Counted from the stretch's first letter, positions 24,269 to 36,935 are shown. The stretch: DNA of 64,000 nucleotides from Amborella trichopoda (GCF_000471905.2 NW_006497023.1:1885773-1949772); one strand, 5' to 3'. Translations and numbers: made by a program. The notes: generated by a model from the sequence alone, not told the origin.

Positions 24269-24591
24269 CTGTCACCAACTACGCTACCAGAGTTGCGCTC
24301 TCTTCAAGGGCATCTGACATACATTCGCAGGTTCATCTCAAACCTCTCAGGTTGCTGTAAACCCTTTATGTACCTGTTAAGAAAGATACCCCATTCATTT
24401 ATGATGAAGCATATCAAGCAGCCCTTGATGACATCAAACATTATTTACTCAATCCTCTAGTGCTCTCTACATCGGTAGTGGGAAGACCTCTCATCCTATA
24501 TGTGACCGCTCTAAACGAGTCACTCACGACATTGTTGGAACAAAACAATGACGAAAGGAAAGAAACTGCATTGTACTATCTCAGCCGCAGG
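24269..24591 (+). pseudogene. E2 internal region, part 2: RT connection and RNase H start
   Basis: Continues E2's pol after E3. It encodes LPELRSLQGHLTYIRRFISNLSG and then, with frameshifts, the RNase H start (LILYVTALNESLTTLLEQNNDE and ALYYLSRR), matching E1 407-730. It is cut at 24591 by the start of E4's LTR. Confidence 0.85.
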
Positions 24592-25847
24592 TGTTGGAAG
24601 ATATCTTTCATCATCATGGGTCCACGGTCAATAAAGCCTAACAAACAATGGAAATTTTGAAAGTCACAGAATGGTCCCAAAACTATTCAAGATCTTCTTG
24701 AGGTCTCCTAAAAGTATCTTTCCAAGTTTCGTCATATTTTGACATGTTTAAATGATTTCAGCAGAATCAACCTCTAGCACCCTGAAATGGACCCTATAAC
24801 TACAATTACATTTTTCGTGCATCAAATTGCTATGGAGCCACTACCATTGAATCCATCACGGTTGAAGACCCCCAATGGTCAAATTTCGGCTTAAACGAAC
24901 ATTCCAGGAAGAAGTTATAGGTGAAAGAGAAAAATAGGAGGAGTCGCACACTATTCTCGTGCGGCCACCCTGCAACTCAACTCCATTAAAGGAACAGTCA
25001 CGAATAGTGACTTTTAACACTCATATCTCCCCCATCTTGAGTTGGATCATACTAAAATTTTGTGAGCATGTTCGTCTCGTCAAGACGAGCGTTTTGATAT
25101 GTGTCACGCCTCGCGACGACACTTGAGTGAGAAGAAAAGCTAGAGAGAAGTTGTTGATCAGTCAATAAAGTTACAGGAAATCAGCAGCGTCGCACCGTGC
25201 TCGAGTGACCAAATCACTCTTCACGTAAGCCCGATCGACGTGAAAATAGTTTCATCGCATGCGCAAGGTCTAGGGCTATCTTTAGTCCGAACCCTATATC
25301 TGATAAATGGTAAGATTCGTCACACGAAGTCGATGAAGTGATTGCAAATTCTGAGACTGGAAGTTCAGGTTCTGACCAAAACTCCAAAGATGCAAAATCC
25401 TCATCCGGACATGAAATCGGGCTGCGTTTTTTTGCCACACGATCATGACGACATGCTTAGTGTGATTCAATGAAGAAGTCACTGAAAAACATCAAGGAAT
25501 GAGCACAGTATCGATCCAAAGTGTCAAGAATCATTGAAATTTCAAGACGCATGATCGTGTCCAAAAACACGATCCATGGCTCAAAGATGGTATCAAATCG
25601 ATCGCCATGCCGGGCCCTATAAGAAAACAATCATCTTTCGATCAAACAGGCATCAGAACAACATCCATGAAAAAGCACCCAAGTTCTTGAGCAGCACAAA
25701 TACTATTTTAGGATTTCACAAATTGTTATGAAGGGGCAAATCTATCATTTTGTATGTTATTTTTTAATTTCTTTTAATTCAGTTAAATCTTAATTTCTAG
25801 CGAATAGGTTTAATTTTGATCAATCCACCCATATTTGGGCATAACTC

Positions 25848-25921
25848 TATATATACCATGTACTACCACTATACACAGAGAGGCTTGAACCCTTTGCCAA
25901 AGAGAGCTTTTGCTTAATAAA
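25848..25921 (+). promoter_or_regulatory. E4 LTR TATA box and poly(A) signal
   Basis: TATATATA at 25848-25855 and AATAAA at 25916-25921, in the same order and similar spacing as in the type A LTRs. Confidence 0.65.
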
Positions 25922-26259
25922 ATTTCTCTTTCTTCTTCTTGTTGGGTCATGTTCAGAGAGATAGGAGAAGGAGAGAGAATATTTTGGATCGGTACCCCTA
26001 GGCTCATGGTAAATATTTCTCTCTCTTGTTTTCTGTTATTTTCTTTTCCTCTTCTTTTTCTTCGTCTCTCTTCTTCTCTTTCTTCCTCTTCTTCTTCGTC
26101 AGAGCCTCTCTCAGAGGCCATGCATGGTAGTGGCAATGCCATACATGCCTCTTTCTTTTCTTTCTTTTCCTCTTACGATTTCACAGTTCGCACAGGGTGA
26201 TGGTGATGGCAACACCATGCGCGAGCTTCTTTCCCCTTATGTTCGTTTGTCTCTATCTC

Positions 26260-26830
26260 TTGACAAGGCCCGCAGATGGTGCTGCTCATCGTCGTCCGTA
26301 GATGTGTCCACGATGTCTTTGTGAGGAGCACAGATAGCGAAACTTATTGACGCCCGCAAGGGTATCCCCCTGCTGCGCGCCTATCGCAGACGGTGATGCC
26401 TATTGCCTCCCACGAGGGGTCACGGCAACACCTATCGCTGTCAGCGAGCTTCCTTCACACACCCAATACCTATCTTTGTCCGTGAGCTTCCTTTGCACGC
26501 CTAGTACCTATTGTCATCCGTGAGTTCCTTCGTGTGCTCGATGTTTACCGCCATCCGCGAGCTTCCATCAAGCGCTTGGTGCCTATCACCGCCCGCAAGC
26601 CCCTTTCGTGCACTCAATACCCATCGTCGTTCGCAGGATTCTCTTACGTCCCATGCCTATCATCGTGTGCCTCAGAAAATACTATCGTCACATGCTTTAT
26701 AATTTGCTATCGATGTATGCTTCACAAGAGGCCATAGCCACCCACGCAAGGGTGTGTTGCCTTCTCGTGTTTCCAACGGCGATGCCCAACGCCTCCCGTA
26801 GTTCACTACTCACCCTATAGCCGTGCGTAG
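26260..26830 (+). repeat. Degenerate tandem array in type B LTR
   Basis: Recurring units such as GCCTATC..CCGTGAGCTTCC..TGC. The opposite-strand LTR has a related array at about 30630-31080. It occupies the position of the hairpin array of type A LTRs. Confidence 0.65.
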
Positions 26831-27645
26831 TAGTGTTTAGCACCGTCCAAGGTTTGTGAGACTGCTACTCCACGGTTATTGGTGGCAACGCTTAAGGCCA
26901 TCAAGACCACATCTCTTCGCGGCCTCATGTCTTCTCTTCATCCTCTCCTCTTCTCACTTGACCGAGGGTTCACTCAGTCTAGCACCGCCTTAGCGGTATA
27001 GTTGTTGAGCAGTATATCAGTCATGCTGGTCCTAAGTACCATGCCCATCTTACTACCACACCAGATTAGGACAGTCATATCGGCCTTGGTTTCAAGTAGT
27101 ATTGCCATCATGTTGGTCCTAAATTCAATGCCCATCTTGCTACCACTCTGAGTCGGTCACTGTCCGGCTGTCATGCTAGTTTTGTCCCGTCATCAAGTTT
27201 TCTTCTCTTTTTGACCTTTATTCGAACCTTCCACTTCATCACCCTAACTTCCCACATTCTTAGGCACACGAATGTGCATTGCCTTAAGACAAGGGTGGGT
27301 CCTTCGGCCCACTTGTCTTGCAAATTAACCATAATAGTGTTGTGAAGAAATCAAGGAGATTGCAGGTCAAGGGAGGTGATTCCGAACCAGCTAAAGCATT
27401 TGGGGGCCTTTTCGTCGTGATCTAAGAGGGCACCCACGTGAGTTAGCCCGAGTAAGTCACGAACCTAAGTGAGGTTGGTCCCCACCTAACATCCTAAATT
27501 CCTCTCCCATTAGTTGGACACTTGCCTTTGTAATGTTATTGAGGTTCCAGAGAGAGCGATCTCAGATCTTGAGTCTTCCAAACCCCAGTCACATGTCACC
27601 TGATCACCTCGATATGGGGAGGCTAGATCAAGGCACATAACCAAC

Positions 27646-27665
27646 TTGGTGACTTCACTGGGGAC
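27646..27665 (+). other. E4 primer-binding site
   Basis: TTGGTGACTTCACTGGGGAC, two bases after LTR end CCA, differing at two C-to-T positions from the site at 21394-21413. Confidence 0.85.
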
Positions 27666-29178
27666 TTATTACCCCATCATTTGTTTGATCTTGTTTGATC
27701 AGTATCACATTTTACTTTTTCCATTACATTTTATGGCATTTGAGTTCTTCAACCAGTTTGTTCGAGTTGGGGATTTTCTTATTCCCACACTTGTGACCAT
27801 CCCAGAGAAGCGAACTTCTTAAGCTTCCTTCCCTACTCTCCTTCTAAGGCAGGACCCACAGTCTGGCTCGCAGGTTCTGTCCTGGTTTGGTGCGAGAAGG
27901 GACTTAAAGGTCCCTAACGTGCCACTTCCTCACCCTGGTGGACCTTCACCAAGGACCCTTGCATTGGTAGCACATCTGCTACGGCACACAGCATGCACCC
28001 TACTACTGGCAAGTCCCTTGAAAGTCATATTGTAGGGGTACGCTGGAAGTCTGCCCTGACCGCTTTTGCCAGAGGCAAACAGGTTTCCATTGCTCTTGAA
28101 GGTCACTGTAAGGCAACTCCCCATACTCCTTCACCACTCTGAACTTCTATACCTAAAGGCTCGACACACTGGGGCCGAGCCCCTTCAGACTCCACCTCTC
28201 GCACACACCTAAAGGTTCGTGGTCCAACCACATGAGCTGCACCTCGAGGCAACTTTCATGTTGCCTTGAGCTCGCGTCTAGGGCTAGGCCTTCTCGGGAC
28301 AAATTTCGCACGTGTCATACATTTGCATCCCACGGCTCTGGCAGAACCAGTTCTGCGTCAGCTTTTGGCTTCAACTCGAGCACATGAGGGCCGACCTCTC
28401 TGTCCTCCCTCTCAGTACACACAGCCTCACCTTGTAAGAGATAAGATCCCACCTTATCCCTCACAAACACAAGCATGTGGGTCTCAACCTCCTAAGGTCG
28501 AACCAGTTGACCGAGCCTGGGCTAACCCCCAAGTCACCAAGACGGCTAACCCTAAAGGTGCAAATGCACCAGCTTTATAGGTTCCTCCCTTATCCCAACT
28601 CAGGCGGAGTCATGAACAAGCTCTTTCTTTTGTCACTCTTTCTTCACCAGGCAAGAACATGAAGACCTCGTACTCGAAGGTTTTCGCTAAGTATACAATC
28701 TTAAGTCTGCAACAAGTCAAGCAGGCACCCGGACCCCACAAGGGAATTCAGGGCAAAGGTCTGATGTCAGACAGAGGCCTCCAGCCTCAAAGGTAGAAAC
28801 CTAGGTTGCCTTCTGTCCTTAGGCCCCACTCTCTGCTCGAAAAAGAAGACACAACCCTCCCATGCTTAATAAAAGCAGGGCAATCTAACTCTCAGGTCAG
28901 GTTCTGGGGTGGAGTCCATAGCAGCCTCAAGATTAAACAGAAGAGAGGCTTGCAGATCCTGACCAGAGAAGCCTCTAGGGCAGTTGAGGTCACTACCCTT
29001 GGTGACCTCTTGCCTCATAATCCCTTTTTCCCTCTTCAGACTTCGTAACTTGAGTGAATATTGCTCGGTGATCACTGCCCAGAAGCCACGGTCCCAAGAC
29101 CGTCAAGAACCAGTCCTCACAAGGTCGACATACAAGGCTCGAGTCCAGTAGGAGCATGCCGAATCCCTGTAGACCAAT
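27666..29178 (+). other. E4 leader between primer site and gag
   Basis: About 1.5 kb. Short open frames exist (28266-28580), but none shows a domain I can name. Tat/Ogre elements may carry an extra ORF before gag; this region could be its remnant, but I cannot support that. E5's leader on the minus strand (41090-41995) is shorter. Confidence 0.5.
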
Positions 29179-30019
29179 TTGCCTAGTATGACTCGCCAAC
29201 CCCAGCAGTCCACTACTCAACCTGGCTCTGACCTTCTAGAAGAAACGGTTAGTGTCAAGGTGATCAATGAGCTGGACGATGCCCAAGAAGAGCAGATGAA
29301 CAGGTTCGAGGTAATGATGCAGGCCATCTTTGAAACGATGGAATGCCTAGAAGCCTCTAGGTCCCCTTATTCTCACCATGAGACTGATTCCTCGTCTGGT
29401 GAAGATATAGTTCCAAGGTAAACCCCCCCACCGGTCACTTAGGACAGCTTGACTTCCCCTACAGTCTCGTAAGTTGATATCAATGCCATGATGACCCACA
29501 ATCCTGACATGCAAGACGCACCGCTCTATCAGAAGACATACATTTCATCTATCGATTAAGTGCCGTTTGCCCCAAACTAAAAAAAAGGGAAGCTCCCCCT
29601 GTTCAACAGTACTACGTCCCCTCACCAGCATACTGCTCACTTTTAAGAAGCTTGTCGAGAAACAGCAACTGACGTGCAACTCCTCCTCTGTCAGTTCGTC
29701 GAGAGTCTCGAACGGCCAACCTTCTAGTGGTATGCTCGACTGCCTCCAAAATCGATGCACAAGTGGCAAGAAATGGAGCAGTTGTTTTACTAACGCTTCT
29801 ACGAAGTCCAGAGAAACGTTGAGACCATCGAGCTCCTCACTCTGACTCAAGACCTTGGTGAGTTGGTTGACCAGTTCATCACCCTATGGAGAGAGTTGGT
29901 AACCTTTCATGCCCATCCCATGATTGAAAAAGAAACAATTCAGACCTGTACATGAAATATGCTGCCCGAGATCACCCTGCATGTCGAGGCCCCCAATCCA
30001 CCCTTATGACAGAGCTCAT
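29179..30019 (+). pseudogene. E4 gag, interrupted
   Basis: The open start, MTRQPQQSTTQPGSD, carries an acidic helical stretch (NELDDAQEEQMNRFEVMMQAIFETME), followed by broken frames. From about 29545 the retrotransposon gag core is recognisable in shifted frame: KLPLFNSTTSPHQHTAHF, ACRETATDVQLLLCQFVESL, WQEMEQLFYQRFYEVQ, TQDLGELVDQFITLWREL and ITLHVEAPNP. It matches E5's gag on the minus strand (41089-40620) block by block. It ends abruptly at 30019 within the helix that in E5 reads SMSELICKSV, which is exactly where E6 begins. Confidence 0.85.
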
Positions 30020-31345
30020 TGGTTAGTTGCCTCGATCTCGCCTTCCAAATCTAGAAGATTTGGCGGCATGTATTTCAGGTCTTTAGTGAACCCAAGACTT
30101 GAGATCGCTCTCTTGGAACCTTTCTCAGGAGCAAGGGCATGTATACCAACTGATGAGAGAAGAAGGTGGGTTCGGGACTTACTCGGGCTGACTCTCGTGG
30201 GCTCCCTCTTAGATCACGAAAAAAACCCCTTGCTGTTTTAGCTTGTTTGGAATCACCTCATTTGACCTACAATCCTCTTGTTTTCTGCATCTATGGTTAA
30301 ATTGCAACACAAGTGGGTAAAAGGGACTTACCCTTGTCTTAGAGCAATGCACGTTCATATGAGAAAGTGATGAAGTGCAAGGTTCAATTAGAGATAAAAA
30401 AGAGAAGAGAACTTGATGGAGGGGCAAGACTAGCATGACGACTGGAAAGTTACCGACCTGGAGTGGTAGCAAGACAGGCATGGTTCACAGGACCAGCACG
30501 ACGGCAATACGACTCGAAACTGAGGTCAATATGGTGGTGCTAGGCTATGTCTACTATCAGTCAAATGAGAAGAGAAAATAATGAAGAGAAGAGAGCGAGA
30601 CAGCAGAGGGAGGAAGAACTAAGATGGTAGAGAGCATCGTCATTAGCAACCCGAGGAAGCAACACATCCCTTGCGGATGGCGATAACTCCTGATGTGGCA
30701 CATGGTGATTACCTCTCATAAGTTGCATGGAAATTATCTCTCATGGGGCACACGGCGATGGGTGCAGAGAGGCGTGAAGGAGCCTGCGCACAGCGACGAG
30801 TATTGTCGCAACTCTTTGCGAACGGCGATGGACGTCTCTGCCTGCAATAGTCACACGACTGGGTGGAGCCCTCACGAATGACAATAGGCTTCGCTACCTG
30901 TGTTCCTCGTTCAGACACTGAGGATACGTCTACAGACGCCGATGCGCAGCACCGTCTACAGGCCTCACTAGAGAGAGTGAGTATGAAAAGAGAAAGAGGC
31001 TCGCACATGGAGCTGCTATCGCCATGCATGAACTGTGAGACTACCAGAGTGGCATGCACGACATTGCCACTATCATGCATAACCTCTGAGGAGAGCTCAG
31101 ATGGGGAAGAAGAATAATAAAGAGAAGAAGAGAGAGAAGAAAAGAAAAAGAAGAGAGAGAAGATATACCTTGAGCTTAAGGGTACCAGTCCAAAAGTTTC
31201 TCTAACCTTACTCTCTCTCTCTAAAGTGACCCAACGATGAGAAGAAAGAGAAACTATATTCAGTAAAAAATCTCTCTTTTGTAAGGAGTTGGATCTTTGT
31301 CTACAATGATACTATGTGGTATATAGAATTTACCCCAAACAAGGG
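30020..31345 (-). repeat. E6 3' LTR, first half (U5/R side)
   Basis: Starts TGGTTAGTTGCC (reverse of the LTR end) and runs through a type B middle: degenerate array 30630-31080, then GA tract 31085-31165. It ends at a TATA-like TATATAG (31320-31326) and CCCCAAACAAGGG (31333-31345), where E5 is inserted. Its array is the reverse counterpart of E4's. Confidence 0.85.
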
Positions 31346-32159
31346 TGGTTAGGTGCCTCAATCTCGCCCTCCAAATCCGTTGAGGATCGAACGACACATG
31401 TTTGGGGTTTTGTGGGTCTCGTGGGAAGACCCGGGACATTTTTGAGATCGCTCTCTCAAGAACCTTGTTAGAGATCAAGTGCAGGTGTTACGAACCGGTG
31501 AGAGAGGAATTTAAGGTGGGTTCGGGACTTACTAGGGCTGGCTCGCATGAGCGCCCTCTTAGATCACGAAGAAAGACCCCCAATAATAAAACTGGTTCAG
31601 AATCACCTCCCTTGACTTGTATTCTTCAGTTTTATGCAATCACACACATATGGCAAAGGTTATAAGATAAGTGAGTCAGACCTCACCCTTTTCTTCTTTG
31701 ATGAACGTACATAAGCATGCGCATTCAAAAAGAAGAAGAGAAAAATAAGAAAAGAAAGACGAGGGAGGGAAGAATTCGACTGAGTGGGAGGATCAAAGCG
31801 ATGACTAAGCTGGTGAATAATTGGTCTGATGTTGTAGCAAAACAGGCTCAGTAACTAGGACCAGCTCATACTATTACTACTAGACGTCATTACCAGTATC
31901 GATTACCAGTATCGACTAGTTAGGCACAATGGTTAGTCTGTTGTGGCAATAAAGCGGGCCAAGTAATCATGGCACAACAGCATTACGGCTAGATGAGAGG
32001 TTAACGTCAATCCCTCTTAGTCGAATGAAAGAATAACATAATGATGGTTATGAGGAAAGAATAAGAAATGAAATAAGAAAGGAAAGGAACAAAAGGAAGG
32101 AGGGAGAAGAAAGGAAGAGAAGAGTATGAAAGGCGAAAGAATAAAAGAGAGAGAGGGAA

Positions 32160-32885
32160 GGAAGACACAGTCGACGTTAGGCATTGCCGACTATATTAGA
32201 AGGAAGAGAGAGAAAATGTAGTCGGTGCTAGGCTTCATCGGCTGTGTTATATTGAGGAGAAGAGAGAGAAGATGCAGTCGATACTAAGAATCACCGACTA
32301 TGCCAGAAGAAGAAAGAAAACATAGTCGGTGCTAGGTTTCACCGACTGTGTCAGAAGAAGAGAAAGTAGTCGACATTAGGCTTCATTGACTGTGCCAGAA
32401 GAGAAGAAATGCAGAGACTCAGTTGGCGCTAAGGTTGCGCAGGTTGTGATGGAAGAGAAGCAAGAGAGAGAGATCGAGCCAGCCCTAGGCTTTGTCGACT
32501 GTGACTGAGGAGAAGAAAGGGAGAAACCCAACTAGTGCTAAGCTTGCATAGGTTGTGATGGAAGAAAAGGAAGACAGGAAAATCGAACCGACGCAGCGCT
32601 ATGGTGACTGTTATAAAAGAGAGAGAGAGAAATCAAGTCTGCACCAGGCACACGACTGCAATAGAAGAGATGAAGAGAAAGAAATCCAGCTGGCGCTAGG
32701 CTTCGCCAACTCTAAAAGAAGAGAAGGAGAGAAAGAAATCTAGCCAGTGCTAGGCTTCACTGACAGCAATAGAAGAGGAGAGAGAGAAATTCGGCCAGTG
32801 CCAGGCTTCACCGACTGCAACAAAAGAGAAGGAGAAAGAGAAATCCAGCCGGTGTTAGGCTTCACTGACTGCAGTAGACGAAGAA
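32160..32885 (-). repeat. Tandem hairpin array in E5 3' LTR
   Basis: About a dozen units. The best stem is AGTCGGTG/CACCGACT (32324-32331 with 32340-32347), 8 bp with an 8-base loop. Units are spaced by GAAGAGAGAGAAA. The last units (32700-32880) have TTCACTGACTGCA arms that pair less well. Confidence 0.8.
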
Positions 32886-33229
32886 TTGAGGGAGATAGAG
32901 ATGAGAAGAAGAAAGAGGAAGAGATAGAGAAGAGAAGAAGACAAAGAAAGAGAGAGACAAGAAAGATGGGAGAGAAAGAGATAAAGACGAGAAAGAGGGG
33001 AGGAGAGAGAAAGAGATAGAGATGAGAAGTAGAAAAATAGAGATAGAGATGAGAAAGAGGGGAGGAGAGACAGAGAGATTGAGACAAGAAGAAAAGAGAG
33101 AAAGAGATAGAGACGAGAAAGAAGGGAGGAGAGAGAGTGTTACCTACTTGAATGGTACCAACCCTTTTCTTTTCTCTCCTTTCTCTCTCTCTCCAAGATG
33201 TACCGACAAGCTTAAGCAAAATTCAAAAT

Positions 33230-33294
33230 TTTATTGATTGATCCAAGAAGAATGAATCCGACCTTTGTATAGTGAGGCGTTGCTTGTTTATATA
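33230..33294 (-). promoter_or_regulatory. E5 3' LTR TATA box and poly(A) signal
   Basis: Minus strand TATATAAA at 33294-33287 and AATAAA at 33235-33230. Confidence 0.65.
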
Positions 33295-34906
33295 TAATTG
33301 GGCTAAAATATGGGTGTACGCCAAAAAACTACCAATAATTGAAGATAATTACATTTTAATTGAATTTAAATAAATTCTAAAAATGAGAGCAAGAAGATTG
33401 TTTTGCCTCTGCCTAACAATGTGTGGAATTCCAGAACAGTCCCTGCTGTTGCACGAGAACTTGCGTGATCTTCTGTGGCTGACTCAAAGTAGTTCTGATG
33501 CTCATTTGATTGAAAGATTATTGTTTTCTTGTAGGGCTCGGTATAACAATCATTTTGATACCAACTTCGAGCCATGCATCATGTTTTTGAGCCATGATTA
33601 TGAGACTTGAATTTTAGATGAATCTTGAGAACTTCGGATCGATTGTGTGCTCATTCCTTGATGTTTCTTCATGATTTCTTTATTGAATCACACTGATCAT
33701 GTCGTCACAATCACATTACAACAAATGTAGCTTGATTTCGTGTCCGGATGAAGATTTTGTCATCTTGAGTTTTTTACTGGAATCTTGAAATCCAACGACC
33801 AAAATTTACAGCAGCTTTTATGCCTACGTGTGTGAAATCCAACCATTCATCATATGCAAATTCCAATGCAGGGATAGCCTCGGACCTCATGCACATAATG
33901 CAATTGGTTTCGTGCCGATCGGGTATGCGACCATCGTGATCTGGCTGCTCGAACGAGGCGTGCTGCTGCTGAATTTTCGGTTACTTCCTTCACGGATCAG
34001 CGAATTTCATTTAGTTTTTCTCTCTGCACGGGCGTCGTCATGGGGTATACCACATATCAAATTGCTCATCATGATGTGACGAACACGCTCACCAAATTTG
34101 GGAGCGATCCGACTTGGAATGAGTGAGTTGTGGGCCCCGAAAATGACTTCTTGTGACTGTAAAAACAACCACCTTTAATGGTGTATTGATGCAGTGAGAC
34201 CACATGGGAATAGTGTGCGACCTATCCCTTTTCAATATTTCAACCATAACTTTGTCTTGAAGTGCCCAACTAAGCCGAAACTTGACCCATACGGATTTCC
34301 AACCATGTCATATCTAATGGTGATTGTCTCACAACTATTTGACACGCCATAAGTATGGATCTAGTTACAGGGTCCATTTCATGGTGCTAGAGATCTATTT
34401 CACTGAAATATTTTCTTTGTTTTCATTACCCTAGACATGTCTGATCGTGATGAAACATGGAAGGTGGTCTTTTGAAGTGCTGATAAAGATCTTGACCAAT
34501 TCTGGGGCCACCCTGAGACTGTAAGGAATTTCCACTGTTTTGTAGGCGTTGTTTACCTACTTCCTAATAGGGACTAAAGTGCTGAAAAATACGTTCAAAT
34601 AGCTTGCCCTGCTGAATGTTGTGCTTCAAGAGAAGCGAGAAGGACAATCAATCAAAAAATTTCCGTTGCATATTACATTTTTTCTTTCTAACCACAGGAC
34701 CACGTGAACGTCGAGGAGATTGACATAATGGTGTAACTAGGATGCTCAAACATAGTGATGCATTGTTCGCGGGTCCGTCCGTGGAGACATTAGGGGGAGA
34801 AGAGTCCTTTTTATGGATATTGTTGAATTTCTCACCCTCGTGTAGACTGTTTGTGATTCTGAAGCTGAGGATTTTGTACGGACCTCATCAATCAGAATCA
34901 GGGCCC

Positions 34907-34926
34907 NNNNNNNNNNNNNNNNNNNN
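34907..34926. other. Assembly gap (20 N)
   Basis: Run of 20 N inside E5's 3' region. The flanks align with E3 17330-17400, where about 55-60 bases lie between the matching points. The gap is therefore probably a placeholder and not a measured length. Confidence 0.95.
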
Positions 34927-36109
34927 ATTTATTTGCTTTTCATCAGTGTCATTTGCTGCTACACCAGGTTTGCTTTTGATAATCAGAGTACCACTATAGG
35001 TCTCATTTACCGGGTTCGGGGGTAGTTTTATTAGCTGACCCCAAGGTTTGGGCTTACCGGCTAGGTGAGCTGAAGTCTTTTACAGGTTTTGCCTTAGCTT
35101 TGTCAGTTTCTTGCCTTTGTAGTGATTTTTTCTAGAGTGTGTTTGTGACCCCATGGGATTAATGTTCTTCCTCATGTCTTGCCATCTTAGCGAGTCTTCT
35201 GTCTTTCGAGTCTTTTTGCAATTGGACTCAGGCTGTCGAAATCTTTTTCTTGAAGCTCGTATTTTTGGATCCTTGACATAATGTTACTAGGAATTTTCTT
35301 TTTTTTTTTAGTGAGGGCTGAAGCCGCCTGTTGAGGTGAGTGCTGCATCAACGTGTTTATTGGTCCATGCGTCCTTTGTGGATTTTTGCTTGAACTTGGG
35401 CAGCGGTGTCGTAGAGACGGTTTTCACTAACTTCTTTTTATATGGAGCTCTTTTTCCCATGACCTTTCGGCATGTCTACGTTTTTCATCGATTTTTACTC
35501 ACGATGCCCTTTCAGGTTTTCATCATGCCCGGTTTTTATTCACAAAGCTCTTTTACTCATGGTTTCGTGACCATGCATGTTTGTCATTTTTACTCATAGC
35601 GTTCCCTTGATAAGGTATACACCATGCCTGTTATTTCATCATTTTTATTTATTTTTTTGTGAAGGCGTGTTTAAATTCATGCCTCCGGGACCTGTGCGAA
35701 AAAGTTTAACGTCATGCGGCTAGGACGTGCACTATGGTTTAAGGTCCAACAGCTGGACCGTGATTGTGATAAATGACAGTCTGTGGAGGGCCATGGAGTG
35801 AGTATACTGGTGGTTTGACTCACTTGAGGAAATGGCATTAGACTACATATGAAAGATGGATGATATATGAAATATGGGTAGACAATGGTGACCCACTAAC
35901 TTACAACGACTATGGATGGCGGGATGGTTCGCCGTTTTGTGAGCGCTGGTGAGACGCACTAGGGAATGAGGTATGGTGATGAAGTGAATGGACACAGTGG
36001 GGAGCTAATGAAGGTGGCATGCGCACACTAACATGTAGGTTAGGGAACGTGCGTGAAAGTGTGCGTAAAGGCATGTGCCCATATGTGTGGGCAGTTTTAA
36101 AGGTCATAC

Positions 36110-36935
36110 CTTTGGGACCTGTGCAAAACAGTTTATCATCATGCAGCCAGGACGTGCACTATGGTTTAAGGTCATACAGATGGACCGTGGTTATGCAGTT
36201 TAAAGTCATACAACTAGGACCTTGCAGTTTAAGGTCTTGCAAATAGACCTCTGCTATAGTTTAAGGTCATATAGTTCGGACCATGGTGCGAAGTCCTTTA
36301 ACGTCATGCAGCTAGGACATGTACTATGGTTTTAGGTTATACAACTTGACCGTGGTTATGCAGTTTATAGTCATATAACTAGGACCGTGCAGTTTAAGGT
36401 CGGGCGACTAGACCTCCACTATAGTTTAAGGTCATATAGTTTGGACCATGCAGTTTTACGGTTGTGCAACTAGATTAGGGTTGTGCAATTTTAAGATCCT
36501 GCAGCACGGACCAAGGCTGTACAGTTTAGGGTCATGCACCACAAATTGAGGCTGTGTAGTTTAGAGTCGTGTAGAACGGACCGAGGCTGTGCAGTTTAGG
36601 GTCGTGCAGGGAGGACTAAGGATGTGCAGTTTTTAGTCATACAACATGTACCAAAGCTGTGCAGTTTAAGGTCGTGTAGTAGAGACCAAGGCTGTGCAGT
36701 TTAGGGACATGTAGCATGGACCGAGGCTGTACAGTTTAAGGTTGTGCAGCACAGACCGAGGTTTAGGGTAGTGTAGCAGGGACCAAGGCTGCACAGTTTG
36801 GGGTCGTGCAGCACGGATCGAGGCTGTTCAGTTTAAGGCGTGCAACACGGATCGAAGCTGTGCAGTTTAGGGTCGTGCAACATGGACCGAGGCTGTACAA
36901 TTTAGGGTCGTGCAGCACGGACCGAGGTGGGTCAC
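36110..36935 (-). repeat. Tandem array, about 35-bp period
   Basis: From about 36470 to 36930 the unit ACCGAGGCTGTGCAGTTTAG plus GGTCGTGCAGCACGG repeats with a 35-bp step (for example GCTGT at 36551 and 36586). The left half (36110-36470) has longer, less regular GTTTAAGGTCAT units. This is the most regular array in the window. Confidence 0.85.

Larger units (their letters stand above)
24592..27643 (+). repeat. E4 5' LTR, type B (about 3.05 kb)
   Basis: Starts TGTTGGAAGATATC and ends GGCACATAACCA. U3 and the end block align with type A LTRs. The middle is different: it has a short CT tract (26020-26100) and a GCCTATCGTCATCCGTGAGC-type array where type A has hairpins. TATATATA at 25848-25855 and AATAAA at 25916-25921 define the promoter and poly(A) signal. 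Confidence 0.9.
24592..30019 (+). mobile_element. E4: Tat-like element, type B, 5' half
   Basis: Reads + strand: 5' LTR (24592-27643), primer site (27646-27665), leader and gag (to 30019). Its left end interrupts E2's RNase H after ..CCGCAGG. Its gag is interrupted at 30019/30020 by the end of the minus-strand E6 LTR. The rest of E4 is not in the window. Confidence 0.85.
31346..34601 (-). repeat. E5 3' LTR, type A (about 3.26 kb)
   Basis: TGGTTAGGTGCC at the left edge and ACGTTCAAATA at the right edge. It contains a hairpin array (32160-32885), a GA tract (32885-33140), AATAAA at 33235-33230 and TATATAAA at 33294-33287 on the minus strand, then U3. Confidence 0.9.

Noticed and set aside
28266..28580. 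Extra Ogre-type ORF1 before gag
   Set aside because: The position fits, but the 104-codon frame has no recognisable motif and no conserved counterpart in E5's leader, so it is left as undefined leader.
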